Shown here: piece by piece, positions 11,169 through 24,135 of the stretch
Numbering within the stretch: position 1 is the first letter of the stretch
Layout of the letters: every line of letters begins with the position of its first letter
Assembly: GCA_024516035.1 (NCBI GenBank)
Contig: CM044956.1
Span: 53,247,316 to 53,311,315 of the forward strand
Source of the DNA: Bactericera cockerelli
Lineage: Eukaryota > Arthropoda > Insecta > Hemiptera > Triozidae
DNA: 64,000 bases
Direction: 5' to 3'
The notes under the pieces: model-generated
Told to the model about the DNA's origin: nothing
The model's database searches: none
The model's input: only the letters and a program-made list of their open reading frames with translations
Made by a program: the position numbers and the translations under genes

Positions 11169-13228
11169 TGAAATAATAACACAAAGATTTTTTTTTTTTT
11201 TTAATATTATTATACAGTTCAAGACATATCCTACTATAAATTTCTGAATTAAAAAGAAAGTGTTTATTGAACTCTAACATTCGCGATGTTGTATTTCAAT
11301 AACTCATCCTCGTCACAACATTCACAACTGGCCGACAAAGAATGGAGAGCATGTTGCCCCAGTAGAAACGACAGAGAATCAGCTACATTCTTGTTGCCTC
11401 GAGATGAAGCAGTGATGCTTACGGTACTGAATAACATGGAGAAGATTAACAAAGATGTTGTATGTGGAAAAGTGTCAAAGAATGAGACATGGAGACTAGA
11501 GATACAGAGACAAAAGAGCAAAGAAGAGCTCCACAATAATAATATATTTATCTCACTTGCTGTTTATAGCAGCAAAATAGAAAATATACTGTGTGGTGTT
11601 GGTGTATAGAAATTGATTATTAACTTTGAACCTAGGCCAATGTTCAACTAGCTACTATGTTATATTTGACCTACTTATTTGACCAATAGCGGGTAGACCT
11701 TATAATAACAAACAATTTTAATGTTCTCACCCTCTAATATTTATCAGACAGAAGATATAGGATTATATCTCTGTACAACATAATATCTCTTGCTACCTCA
11801 ATGTCTTTCTAATTTTCTGACTTTCATGTAACAATGTATAATTCTATATTCCTCTTGAAAAAAAATTAGGTCTGCTGCCATTCGTCATCAGATAGATAAC
11901 TGTTCGTATTCATGCCCCGCTCAGGCTTGTTGAGGTTGATGTGAGTACATACGACAAAACACCAGAAGTAAACAATTTTGGTGTTAATTGTTAGCTGAGA
12001 GTACATTCCCTAATAAAAAGAGAGAGGAAATAATGACAACAGAAGGTTTATTAGCTTTCTTCTCGGTACTCACATCAGCTCTATACGGTATGATGACAAT
12101 CCATCTAAGGAAATTACGCTGAGCTGACTGAGAAATAAAGAAACCGATTCTGTGTTCTAGATTGTCAACATAAGGTACAGATAAGCTTTTTATTCTTCAT
12201 CGCAGGTGTCTTGAATGCGTCTGAAATTCTATATTCGTTTAAGGAAAATTTCGAAATCTTGGAAATGGTGAATACAAATAACAGGTGGCGAGAAAGAAAG
12301 GCTGAATGAAGTTCATGAATTTCGCATTAGCATATGACGATTCCCAGCGAGCTTTCAAAAGACACTCGGCGTAATATGTTTCGCTTTATTTGAACTCGGT
12401 TTGTGCTTTTCAATTTAGCGCCGCTTGTGAATACGTCAAACACAAAAAAGTTTCGAGCCCCTTGAGAGGTTTAAGTTTTGGAAACATGACGTCGAGTTTC
12501 CAAGTCGATTTGCCTGAAAAGGAACAGTCAAATGTTTGTAAACCATAAAGAAGTAATTTTATTTTAATTCGTCAACTTACGTATTTTGTCAAAATATTCT
12601 GAGCAAGAACAATTTCCTACAAACTATAAAAACTCTCTATTATTAGAAGCTCCAAAATTATCAGATCTGCCGTCGATCACAAAAGGTTATTATTTTTTTT
12701 TTTTTTAAATGCAATGCACATCGGAGGAGAATTACCACAACAGCAGACTTCGGGAGTCTAGACCACGCCAAAGTATCTAGGACAGTTTTTTTCGGACTTG
12801 TTCATCCTCACCACGTTTGTATATCTCATTCTCTCAACCATCTCGATGACAAAACCCAGCAACATTTTTTATTAAAACTTCATTTTTTCACCAATGTTGA
12901 ATCACCCTGTCTGTTGTCTGGTGTCGTTCCATAGAGGACAGAGCGCTGGCCACAATGAGCTGAGCTATTGTTCTCCCTGCGATGATGTGTTCATGCAATA
13001 TGAATTATGAGTGCCAGTTTGTTTATCCTCCTTGTTGTCATTTTTAGTTTCGGTTTGTGTTGTAAATGTCCTCGTGGTTCCAGGGATTTCGTGAGAGATG
13101 AATGAGTGAGAGACGGCCCTTATTCTTGTGTTGATGTTATCCGTGAAATATGATGGGCATAAATCACGGACTGATTCGTCACCTATTGATGTCACCTGAC
13201 AGGTGCATCAGGACATGCATACAGGAAG

Positions 13229-13282
13229 GTCTGTGTGTCCTGAGATGCATGGAAATTCCTCTATGCATGTCAGGACACAGAC
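13229..13282. repeat. Imperfect ~21-bp hairpin, pre-miRNA-like shape
   Basis: GTCTGTGTGTCCTGAGATGC (13229-) pairs with ATGCATGTCAGGACACAGAC (13263-13282) with a bulge and a mismatch around a 12-nt loop. Confidence 0.6.
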
Positions 13283-15652
13283 ATTGCAGCTCTGTGTGTA
13301 CTAAGTTTTCTTTTATCTGGATTATGGTATGTCATTAAAGTCTCTGTCCCAAGAATTTGGGAGTCATTTATTGTGACGAAAAGTTATTTTTTATTTGAAC
13401 AGGAAAAATGGACATTTCAAAATTATATCGGTGATGAGAAATATCAAAATATTTGTGACAAATGCGATTTGTCTTTTTATGATTCTCTGAAAATTCGTGA
13501 GAACAATTTTTTAAAACTTGTCACTTACTTGACATGCCTACATCTCTTGAAATTTCTTATTTTGCGTGTGATTTGAACCCGCAGCCCACTATTTACTAGA
13601 CGACTATTGCACTTGGAACCAGAACGTCTCTTCTGCTCCACAGCAAGTCCGCTCCTTATATGAACATCAATCTGGAACGGATTACTCTAGTAAAGAAATA
13701 CGTTCTGTTCATCATTCCAAGGTATGTTACTTATTTTTTTATCAAAGAATTGAAATCATTGACAGGTTTTTTTCTCGCTCTGGTGTTGTGTCCTGCTGGT
13801 TCGATCGTTTCAATAATACTTATCCTCGATTGCAAGTCATGAGCATGATTGTATGTCTATAATGTTCAATGAATTCCATTTCTGTTTTTTCAATGTGACG
13901 AGGATCGTGTTATCGAGATACCAGGTGCTGCGCTGACCTGAGGCTGATGCTTAAAAGCTATGGACGAATGAATTTATGGAGGGGTCGAGATATTGCTGCT
14001 AGGTCCCTGCTCATGCATATTAGTATATGGCAACAGGGACATAGCATAGCAATCGCATCTCGAAGAATGGAGTAGTTCGTCTCGCCTTTTTGAGGAGATA
14101 GTGACTTGAAGTTAGTGTAAACGGAAAGTGCCGAAATTAGATATATTTTTTTATGAAGATAATGTTCCATACAGGAGAGCTTTTGAGAGAAATTCAGAAA
14201 TTCAAGCCGATAAAAACAGTCATTCAAGTAGAAGGAAATTCAACTTTGTAAACTTGAAATTCACAGAGATCGTCTTCAACGAAAATCGGGTCAAAACAAT
14301 GAAGAAGTGACAAATCGTCCGCATGATTCTACAATCACGGATGAAGCAACCTGACATCACGATTTGGACCACATTTGAATAATCGTGCCCGGATTATGCA
14401 AGAGCGGGACGAATGAATGAAGATGCGCCTTGGTACGATACTGATGCGATAATAAGAGCTTGCAAGACTTTCACACAAATTAAAGAATGGGATGTTGGTA
14501 AACATGAGCGAAGATTCAACAAACTGCGATCTTGAACCGAACATGAATAGCTGGAACGAAATATGAAGCATCAAGTTATGAGTGTTTTGGTGATTTTGCC
14601 TGACGCAACCAGTTGTTTGGCATGATGAAATGATGCTTTGTTTTAAACCAAGAGGTTTTGTTTTACAATTTGAATAGAAGAGAGAAGATCTTTCTCTGTT
14701 GAACTGGGACAATAGGGTGCTCCTAATTGAAATTATGTAGTTCTCTCCAAAATTTTTTTTTTTTTTTTTATTTACAAAGACGATGTGTTTTTTTTATAAT
14801 TTAGATTATAGAGGATCATTCTTACCCTTATAGTCATGAAAATGACTATAAGTTCACAAGCAGAATGCGTCATATTTCGAGCACGCAAAAAAATGATTTC
14901 GTATACACATGCTAGGAGTCAATAATAAGCATAATCATGTTGAAACCCATCACTGATGATTAAACAGAAGAATCAGAAAACTATCTGTACTTCGGCTCCA
15001 GGTTCATCAAATTCCTCTCCAATTCTCTATGCCCTGTTCGTCTGTCTGTTTTAGTAATGTTGTATTTACAATCTAAATTACACACGTCGACCTCAAGATC
15101 CAAACCAGACAATCCTGAAAATGAAGCGATGGGTAATTTATCAAAATTGACAACAATATCATCAACTGCAACGGGTGTGGTTGTCTGGAAATTTCATCAG
15201 CTGTACAATTACTTGGCACTTTATTCCAGAAAGACCTAACAATGCCCTTCTCTAAGATAATCTTTTTTCTCATCGTTGCAGTACAATGATATTGCAATTT
15301 CGTTGTCTAAAAAATCATTTTCATATTCATCAATTAAAAAAAAAAGTTTGAAAAACTGACAAAAGTAGTTATTAATTTCATATCACAGAGGGAGGCGGGA
15401 TTGTCGGTTTTATCATAAACAACTCACATAACAACCCCAATTCATATTTCACCGTTCTAATCAAGTTTTGATCACCGAGTCACCTCGTTGTATGAAAAAC
15501 AGAAATACATAGTTCATTCGAACCATAATATGTAACTATTGTTCAGGTTCAAGAAAGCTTCGGCCAGATATTGTATCTTGTGGAAGCTCATTCGTTATCC
15601 TGGAATATTTAGTCAAGAAAATAAATCTGTTTCTTACAATTTTTAGAATGCT

Positions 15653-15933
15653 TTTTTTTAAGATGAGTGTTTCACAGCCTTTTTTAGACGCTTGTGTTCT
15701 GTGTTGGAGCTTGCCCAATTCCCATCCTGTAGTAAGCCTCCCCTCTGATGGGCGAGTAGTGACACAATACTTCCCATTTAGGTGCTGGGTCAACATAAGC
15801 CCACCGGAAGGTATCCTTTACAAACAACTGTAACCAAGTTTTGAATACATATTTCATGTCGGCTTGGAGGATCGAACCCAGCCTTTCCGCATGGCAAGCG
15901 AGTGCTTAACCACTGAGCTAAGCGCGCGCCCGG
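15653..15933 (-). mobile_element. tRNA-derived SINE family F, full length
   Basis: Minus-strand head GCGCGCGCTTAGCTCAGTGG and GGGTTCGATCC (A and B boxes) at the right, then GGTTACAGTTGTTTG, ACCTTCCGGTGGGC, GACCCAGCACCTAAATGGG, and the end GGCTGTGAAACACTCATCTT. Confidence 0.88.
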
Positions 15934-18066
15934 TGGTTAAGCGTTATGTTTTATATGAGCCCAGAAAGTTTGCCCGTTTTTTTTTAAATTACTTTTATTC
16001 TGCTTAAATAAACAACTATGTATTACAAGAAAAGCCGCTTTGATTCCATAATTTTCTGCGCGAAACGTCCGTTTTGTGAATATCAGTCTTCATTCATCAT
16101 CAAATTCAATTCTATGTATATGCCTTTATTATGTCAAGTGGAAAAATCTCATAAAAAGAAGCTCACGATAGCTATGTGAAGGAATCTTCTAGCTGGAGAA
16201 GACAATGTTGTACTTTGAAGTAGAAAGGTCAGGCACAAGCTCTATTGCAAGGTAAAAATACGGTTCATTTAATATGGATGGATTTTGAAAAATCCTCAGT
16301 ACAGTGTGATTTAGAAAAGAGAAGAGAAATTAAATATCGTATGCATGATCACATTTTTTATCTCTTATACATAGGTATTCTAACTCGATAGAATTTATTT
16401 CAGTACGGGATAATGCACATACCTAACTCTCTCTCTACCTCGTGAAAGGGGCAAAAAATCTGTACGTTGCATAATCTCAAAGCCCCTGTGAGGCAGACAT
16501 AATACCATGAAGCCCACACATCTAACATGCTAGAGAGAGGAAATAATCCCATAATCTGAAAGCTCTAACATAAAAAGTGCTGAACTCAGTGGAAAAATTA
16601 AACCTCTGCTCAACGAATGACAAACAAGGAAATCTTCAAAAGGAATTTTTGAGTGAATCTTATTCAAAAGGCTTTTAGTTTTGAGTATTACGCTCACTTT
16701 ACTTTAACATATAAGAAGATATTCTTTCATATTAATATTAAAAATTTACAAAAAATGTTTTCAAGATAATATACTCGAATGTAGGTATATTTATGCAAGT
16801 ATAATTTGCAGATTTTTGAAGATAAAAACATGAAGAGGACTAGGCATGGCCAATAAAATTTGAGCTGAGTTTTAAAATCGGCAATAAACACAACCTGTGA
16901 GAAAATGAATTATGTAGCTATTGATAACTACTCCACAACCGAACACTTGATGACAAGTACTTGATTTAATTATTTAAATTGGCTTTCATGTCTTTGCTAC
17001 CTCTGTACCAATTTTTGTGTGATTTCCTGAATGAGAAAAAATATAAAAAATGTTTTTGTCCAACAAGAAATACACACGTCAGTGTATGTATATTCAAGGT
17101 TATTAACAATGAAATGAACATACGAAAAAAGCTACATACAAAGTTAAAAAACATGGAAAAAAAGGTTAGATAAAAAAAGGTGTACCAAGGTTGGTTTTTA
17201 TGATGGGATTCAAAAACAAATCTCAAAATGAAAAAAAAAAAAAAAAAAAAAAAATATTTGCTTCAATATATTTTCTATTATGATCTAAGTATTAAAATAA
17301 ACACCGTTCTTCAGACATTATTCTGATTCGCGACGCTACTTGAATGGGATCTCTCCCTTCATTCTATTCAAACTTCTAATGATTTATTTACAAACACAAT
17401 AATTCACCATGCTTATTTTACACATTATATTTTGAAAAATCTCAAAAACTGAAATCCAAGCGTGACCAAGGGACTCATGCATATTCCCGACTAACTCCCG
17501 CGGGAACAGTTATAACAAGCATAACAATCATGCTTATTCCTGCCCTAGCCCGCCCTATCAATCCCAGAGATTTCATTTTTTTCTGAATCTCTCAAATAAA
17601 TAATTGCATCCCAGTAATCCCCTCAAAGAGAATTCACATTTAAATCTTCAGGGATACGGGATCTATAGGATACAAGAAAAACACATTTATGTGCTAACAA
17701 AATGTACTCGCATTCAAATATTGAACATTTAATTACTTTAATGACATTATTCCGCACTGTTCACTCAAATTGAATTAAAACATTGCTTTTTTACATTTAT
17801 GCTTGCAAAAAAAGCAATTGGATTTTAGATTTCACCTATCTATCAATTTGTTTTGCATCCCCTTTGGCATCTGTATGTTTTAGAATTTTGGTTATATCAA
17901 TTTCATTAAAAAGGCACACAAACTAATTCATTTAATTAGAGCAAAAATTTAAGTGAATGGAGTATTGAAGGAAGTCCTACGATATATGAGAAATTAGGCG
18001 ATCATTAACATTTCTAACTCCATCAATGAGATAAAAGGTTCCTATGAACCAATTGATCTGTTCATA

Positions 18067-18280
18067 AGTTTTACAACCTTTATTATTATTATTATAGAAT
18101 ACTTTATTAGATATAAATGGACATTATGTACATACAAATAATTATTTTAACAATGAAAAAAATGGAAATTATGATTGTATACAATAAATATCAAAAAGAA
18201 TAGAAAATATATAAAAACATATGTCCTACGTAAAGGGCAGGGTTATTGCCTATGGCAATCTCTTCCACCGAAGCCAAACC
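18067..18280 (-). mobile_element. LINE 3' end family R1 (minus)
   Basis: Plus strand reads tail first: TTATTATTATTATAGAATAC, then an AT-rich UTR, TGTCCTACGTAAAGGGCAGG, and TGGCAATCTCTTCCACC. Same module as 26440-26780, 38125-38312 and 39300-39425; the UTR differs from the LINE at 19840-23432. Confidence 0.7.
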
Positions 18281-18917
18281 TTTAGATCTTCAGAACAATC
18301 AGATGGACAAACAAACACACTCTTCTTGTCACACAACAGTAGGAGACCCTTCTTGTTCCACTAAAGTGGGAGACAGCAATCGTGTCTCTCCTACGAATCT
18401 GTTTATTGAAAGCAAAAGGGGAATTCTTTGACAGCAATCAAAAATGGTATCTAATTTATTCCCTCTGCATATTCTTCCTGTCATGTCAGTCCTCATATCC
18501 TCTAATGACATCATTTGGTTACATCACAGGGAGAGATGCTGACTCCTCGGCTTATCCTGGGTTCATAATGTGCCTACATATTAGATTGTTCAAGAAGTAT
18601 AGTAGCTCATATTTCACTGATATCACTCCACTTGTTATTTTCAACGTCATGGAAACGTGTTGTGTATCTCTGACGGATGCAGGCTTTCTTCCTTTTGATA
18701 TAAGTCATGACATTGCAGTGCATTTTGTAATAATTTTGGATATTTTACTTCTGAATATATTTTGTCTGTGTTAACAAGATAAGAAAAAAATGCACCAATT
18801 TCAATTGATTTTATCATATCGATACCACCTGTGTTTGAATAGGTCGTAACCTCCTCCTGTCTGCCTGATCTCAGAAATCATTCATCATACAGAACATGTA
18901 TGATTTTACAGTCTATT

Positions 18918-19092
18918 TTTTACAGGTGTTGACCCAGCACCCAAATGGGAAGTACTGTGTCACTTCTCGCCCATCAGAGGGGGGGCATACTACGGGATGG
19001 GTAAGCTACAACATAGACCACAAGCGTATATACAGTAGCTCCTGTTTCATGGCTACGAAATAAAAAAGGCTGGGAAACACTCATCTTAGAAA
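18918..19092 (+). mobile_element. tRNA-derived SINE family F, 5'-truncated
   Basis: GTTGACCCAGCACCCAAATG to GGAAACACTCATCTTAG. Other truncated copies are listed separately. Confidence 0.8.
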
Positions 19093-20060
19093 TAAAATCA
19101 TTTTAATTAGGCATATATATAACTTACCCCGAGTTGGCCGAACTTTCAGAGCGTCCACGAGTGGAGAACACAGCATGAAGAACAATGGAAGGCAAATTGG
19201 ATGGAAGTTCCTCAACATTTTGTGACTCAATGACGGCATGATATCTAACCTGAAGCAAGTAATGAAAAGATTGTACAATAAATTAAACATAAGTGAACTG
19301 AGCTCCACTTCTGATTTGCCTGCAAGGACTAAAAAAATGACCAGTCCTTCAAAAAGGAGTGGTAACAATATTGTACTTTGGATTTCTGTACCAAGATAAC
19401 TAAAATTTTCCTGACACGTGAATTGAAAACAGAGTTCCAGTCTTGGCGTGACAGTTCTTGGGCAGTGGAGCTTTTACATTTTCTAATCACACACCTCGGC
19501 CGAGGTGTGAAGAAGGTCCTATACAAAGGAAGTGACAGAGTGCATAGTAACGGTAAATTTAGTTCCCATAATATTCATTCTGTCATTTACCGTATTTGTG
19601 ATGAGCCTTTTTAATTTTAAGTTGGAATCTAAAATTTTCACGCGACCTTTGACAACTGCACCGTAGCGATGGGATATACGCGCTCTTACCTTGCTGTCTG
19701 CCGAGAAATCTGGCTTTTAGAAAGTGGACCTCAAATTTCGTTATTGGCGTTATTTCAATTTTCCGTTTTATTACTTTAGAATGATGAATATTAGTTTTAA
19801 CTTATACATGAATTAAATAATAATCATTGTATTAGAGGTTTATTTATTTATTTATTTATTTATTTATTGAAAAGATAGAGCCTTATTATAAGGTCTATTT
19901 ACATGATGTTTTTGAATAAATATAAAACTAAAACTAAAGTAATAAAAATAATAGATAAATTATTTGTGAAAAAAAAATCTTATAACTAGAAATACCTATA
20001 TAAAAACTCTGACTTTAAAAACTATAGTTAAAGTATACTTGAGAATATATAAAAACTATG

Positions 20061-23000
20061 TCAACCTCTTAATTGTTTTAATAGTTGTGAGATATTCATC
20101 GATATGTCTAACTGGTCATACTTGTAATTGAAGTTTGCCATAGCTAGATCTAAGGATGATGGGATTTTTCTTGGATCAATATCGAATAATTTATAGTTGT
20201 TATTTCTGTATCTAATATTGGGTATTTTAAATTTAAGGTAAGATAGAAGTTCTTTTGAATTTATCATGTTATTGCAAAGCTTTAGTATAAATATGATACT
20301 CTGGTCTTTTCTTCTATCCTCCAGTGTTTTAATATTCAGTTGTTCAATAAGGTCTTGGTATGAAATGTTATTTGGATATAGTGGATAAAATCCGTTTTCT
20401 TTATAGAAAAGGTATCTAACAAAACGTTTTTGGATGTCTTCTACTTTGTTTACTAGGGTTTTGGTTGTTGGACTCCAGATCAATGCCCCAAATTCAGCTT
20501 TAGATCTTACTAGTGAAAAGTATAATTGTAAAATGGTGTCCATGTCGTGTATTTCTTCACAATATCTCTTAATCATACCAAGTCTTTTAAAACATGAGTT
20601 TATCAGTTCGTTTATGTGGCAATTATATAGTCCGTTAGATTCAAAAGTGATACCTAAATCTTTTTTCTCTTTTGTCTTTTTTAGATTTTTATTTGAAATG
20701 GAGTATTCAAAGTTGTATTTGTAATTTATACCCCCTTTAACATATGACATTTGTTCACATTTATCAACATTGAAAAATATACCGTGTCGCTCTGCCCAAT
20801 CTTGAGAAGCATCAACATCCGTTTGGAGATCTACACAATCTTGTTGGCATTTAATTATTTTAAACAGTTTAAAATCGTCAGCAAAAATTAGTGCTTCAGA
20901 ATGTTTTAGTGAGCTTGGTAAAGTGTCTACTATCATAATGGCAAATAGAGTGCTCAATTTACTTCCTTGGGGAAAGCCTGATGTGGGGTATATGGGTTTT
21001 GAAAGACATTGACCATATTTTATTCTCATTTCTCTAGAAAGGTAGGACTTGAAGAGTGTTATGAGATTATTTGAAAAGTTGAATTTTTTTAGACCTTGTA
21101 TTACTGTAGAGAACGGTACTTTATCAAAAAACTTTTCGAAATCGGTATATATTACATCTAGCTGGGCATTTTCATTGAAAGTTTCAGTGATTTTGTGTTG
21201 CATGATTAATAAGTTGGTGTCAGTGCTCTTTTGTTTCAGAAATCCATGTTGTTGCGGACAGATATTTTTCATTATTTCGTTATTTATATTTGCATAGATT
21301 ATTATTTCAAAGATTTTTGAGAACGAATTTATTTTATTTATTGGTCTATAGTTTTGAATCAGTTGGAGATTGCCTTTTTTAGGAATGGGAGTTATTACAG
21401 ATTGGGTTAATACGGTGGGAAATTCTGAATTCTTAATTGAAAGATTGAAAAGAAACTGAAGAATTGGTGTTAATATGAGAGAGGCATTTTTAACCAATAT
21501 GGGTGGAATTTGATCTGGTCCTGGACCTTTGTTGGAAGGCAGTTTTTTTATAGCATTTTTCACGTCATTTGTAGAAATATAGGTTATGTCTATAATATTA
21601 CCAGTGTTTGTTGTTGAGTCGAAAGTTTGTGTTGGAGGTACGTTTTTATTGTAAACTGTTGCAAAATAATTCGCAAAGCAGTCTGAGATAGTTTGTTCAT
21701 TGCTAGTTGGTTTTCCATCTATAATAAAGGATTTAGGAATTAGAGTTTTTCTTTTAGTTTTTGTAAAGTTCCAAAATGATTTTGGGTCACTCTTGAGATT
21801 TTTTGATATATTTGTTATAAATTTTTTGTAGTCTTTTTCAACGTTTTGTTGGAATTCTTTTTTTATTGATAATTGTTTATTGTAGTGTACTATGGTTGTG
21901 GCTTTCTTTTTCATGATCCTATTCTTTTTCTTTAGTGATTGAATTGTTTTAAATGACCACCATGAAGGAAATCTCTTTTTACTATTTTTTAGTTTAGGGA
22001 CGTATTTGTCTAGTAGCTCGTATAGATTATTGTAAAAAAAATTAAATGCTTCATTTACGTTTTCTATTTCATATAAATGATTCCATTGAATATTTTGCCA
22101 ATTATCGTACATAGATGTCCAATTTGCTTTTTTAAAATTATATGTATTATATTTAAAGATTTCTTTCTTTTGTAGAATACTGATTTTTTGAACTTGTATT
22201 CCTAAGGGTGGGTGATGGTTATCTGGTTTTACTATCCCTGGATTTTTGTCTAATTTTATAAATTTCTGTAGTTCTAAGTCACAAATTATTAGATCTAAGG
22301 TTTTATTGTTTTTATTTTTCACGTGGTTGATGCTTCCCAGATTGTTCATACTTAATAAATTTAATAATTCCAAACATAAATTGTTTCCTTTAGATAGATC
22401 GTATTCATGGTTACTTATAGAGTCAATATTAAAATCTCCTAAAATTAGTAGTTTAGATTTTTCTTCTAGGGTTCTTTTGTCTAGAGAAATATTAAAAAAG
22501 TTAAGGTGTTCTACTTTTTGTGGAGGTGCAAAGTAGACTATACATAAATCTAGTTTCAGTGGTTCACAAATTTTAACCCATAAGCTTTCGAACATAGGAC
22601 ACATGTTATTCATTTTATTGTCGACACTAAAAATAATATGATTTTTAATTGCGACAAGAACACCACCTCCAGTAGTTTTATTTGTTTTTGATAGATCCCT
22701 GTCTAGCCTAACTACTTGATATTCGTTACTAAATAATTCACTGTCTGTAATTCCATCATGAAGCCATGTTTCTGTTAAGCAAATTATGTCATATTCACTA
22801 CATAAGGTATTAAGGTAGATTGTTTTTGTTTTACTTCTTAACCCTCTAACGTTTTGGTATAAAATTTTCAAGTCATTTGTTTTTGATGATAAAGGTTTGA
22901 TCTCGATTAAGTTGGATTTGTTGGATCCTTTGCATTGGCGGTGGTTTTCTGATGAAAATGTATGATGTAAAACGCCTTCTTTTAGGTGATCTGTACTGCC

Positions 23001-23090
23001 ATTTGTTAGCTGAATAAGATTTGAGTTCATGTGACCTATTTTAGGATTCAAATGGTTTATTCTTCTAAATGGGTATGTCGTTTTCCTCAA
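20061..23090 (-). CDS. LINE ORF2: endonuclease/reverse transcriptase (Jockey/CR1-type)
   Basis: An uninterrupted frame of about 1009 codons. Residues 74-300 form an apurinic-like endonuclease: LYQNVRG, LTETWL (Glu107), LILGDFN (219-221), KTLDLI, and PDNHHPPL near 290-296. Residues 510-780 form a reverse transcriptase: SNKGPGPDQIPP, NYRPI (579-583), YTDFEKFFDKV (motif A Asp649), SGFPQGSKLS (motif B), FADDFKLF (catalytic 735-742). No RNase H domain is visible, and the C-terminus ends KQLRG. It makes cDNA by target-primed reverse transcription for its own spread. The first codon of the given span is TTG; the frame is open upstream to 23249 with no ATG, and the first ATG is at 23030 (MNSNL), so the true start is uncertain and may depend on reinitiation after ORF1. 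The absence of stops suggests a young or recently active copy. The clade is judged by motif memory: CR1/Daphne-like or Jockey. Confidence 0.93.
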   Translation of the reverse strand: MRKTTYPFRRINHLNPKIGHMNSNLIQLTNGSTDHLKEGVLHHTFSSENHRQCKGSNKSNLIEIKPLSSKTNDLKILYQNVRGLRSKTKTIYLNTLCSEYDIICLTETWLHDGITDSELFSNEYQVVRLDRDLSKTNKTTGGGVLVAIKNHIIFSVDNKMNNMCPMFESLWVKICEPLKLDLCIVYFAPPQKVEHLNFFNISLDKRTLEEKSKLLILGDFNIDSISNHEYDLSKGNNLCLELLNLLSMNNLGSINHVKNKNNKTLDLIICDLELQKFIKLDKNPGIVKPDNHHPPLGIQVQKISILQKKEIFKYNTYNFKKANWTSMYDNWQNIQWNHLYEIENVNEAFNFFYNNLYELLDKYVPKLKNSKKRFPSWWSFKTIQSLKKKNRIMKKKATTIVHYNKQLSIKKEFQQNVEKDYKKFITNISKNLKSDPKSFWNFTKTKRKTLIPKSFIIDGKPTSNEQTISDCFANYFATVYNKNVPPTQTFDSTTNTGNIIDITYISTNDVKNAIKKLPSNKGPGPDQIPPILVKNASLILTPILQFLFNLSIKNSEFPTVLTQSVITPIPKKGNLQLIQNYRPINKINSFSKIFEIIIYANINNEIMKNICPQQHGFLKQKSTDTNLLIMQHKITETFNENAQLDVIYTDFEKFFDKVPFSTVIQGLKKFNFSNNLITLFKSYLSREMRIKYGQCLSKPIYPTSGFPQGSKLSTLFAIMIVDTLPSSLKHSEALIFADDFKLFKIIKCQQDCVDLQTDVDASQDWAERHGIFFNVDKCEQMSYVKGGINYKYNFEYSISNKNLKKTKEKKDLGITFESNGLYNCHINELINSCFKRLGMIKRYCEEIHDMDTILQLYFSLVRSKAEFGALIWSPTTKTLVNKVEDIQKRFVRYLFYKENGFYPLYPNNISYQDLIEQLNIKTLEDRRKDQSIIFILKLCNNMINSKELLSYLKFKIPNIRYRNNNYKLFDIDPRKIPSSLDLAMANFNYKYDQLDISMNISQLLKQLRG

Positions 23091-23095
23091 ATTTG

Positions 23096-23432
23096 TTATG
23101 TTTTCATTATCCAGCAGCCTGGATGTTGAAAAAAATAATGGTTCGGGTAGAATTGTGGTTGATGGTAGTTCCAGGGGGTTATCTGGTTTGATGTTCCTGG
23201 TCTGACAATTGGTATTTGATGTAGTGTGTTGGTTTGATGGACATTGGTATTACTTTCCAGCTCTCGACGAAAGATGAACTCTGGTGATTGCTGAACTCGT
23301 TGCACTGGAAGGTATGATTGAATCATGTCATTTTCTGTGGTTAATTGTGTTGCTTCTGTTTCCAGCTGTTTTGATTGTTGCTGTTTTTCTATCTGTTGTG
23401 GTTGTCGTTGCTGTTGTACCTTTTGTGTTTGC
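23096..23432 (-). pseudogene. LINE ORF1, C-terminal remnant
   Basis: Upstream of ORF2 in another frame, an open stretch is very Gln-rich (for example QQQRQPQQIEKQQQ). It continues through PVQRVQQSPEF to end at TAA (23098-23096), close to the start of the ORF2 frame. It has no start codon and no zinc knuckle, so only the C-terminal part survives: the element was truncated at its 5' end, as is usual for LINEs. Whether the Gln-rich tail has a nucleic-acid-binding role is not known. Confidence 0.6.
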
Positions 23433-23770
23433 AGAGGTAATGGTCATTAATAGATAGAAGAGATGAGCTTGATATTTATTATCTACTTTATACAACATCA
23501 AGTAGGTAAATGCGCTTTAAATGTATGGAAAAATTGAAGTGAACTACATTTAAATGTATATAGAAATTGAAGTGAACTACATATTATTAAACTACTTGAG
23601 AATAATAGTAAAGTAATTTAAAAAATAGAGAGATCTTTGAATATTCAAATATACTTGCATATTTTTGTCATACTTTTTCCATTAAAAACATCAAGATTGA
23701 GAGTCAAGTAAATGAGAACAAGATGAAGCAGAAACTTTCTATAAATGCCACGGAGAGACAAAATGAATTT

Positions 23771-23797
23771 TCTCTCTCCCTCTCTCTCTCTCTCTCT

Positions 23798-23832
<35 letters not shown>

Positions 23833-23913
23833 CTCTCTCTCTCTCCCCTCTCTCTCTCTCTCTCTTTCTCTGTCTCTCTCTCTTTTTCTCTCTCTCTCTC
23901 TCTCTCTGACTCT

Positions 23914-23951
<38 letters not shown>

Positions 23952-24010
23952 CTCTCTCTCCTCCCCTTCTCTCTCTCTCTCTCTTTCTCTGTCTCTCTCT
24001 CTCTCTCTGA

Positions 24011-24062
<52 letters not shown>

Positions 24063-24096
24063 CTGACTCTCTCTCTCCCCCTCTCTCTCTCTCTCC

Positions 24097-24135
<39 letters not shown>

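Larger units (their letters stand above)
19840..23432 (-). mobile_element. 5'-truncated non-LTR retrotransposon with (AATA)n tail
   Basis: The body covers ORF1 remnant, ORF2 and a ~220-bp 3' UTR, and ends in AATAAATAAATAAA-type tetranucleotide repeats (plus 19840-19868). The same hexamer, AGAGGT, borders both ends (19834-19839 and 23433-23438), a plausible short target-site duplication that sets the limits. The 3' UTR contains a small inverted repeat, GACCTTATAATAAGGCTC. It lies in the sense orientation of the Ig gene. Confidence 0.8.

Noticed and set aside
11264..11609. Overlapping 107- and 90-residue frames on opposite strands
   Set aside because: Mirror frames without a domain; neither has splice-site or codon support.
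14335..14712. 125-residue minus-strand frame suspected as a transposase fragment
   Set aside because: No DD[DE] or helix-turn-helix motif found and no terminal repeats nearby.
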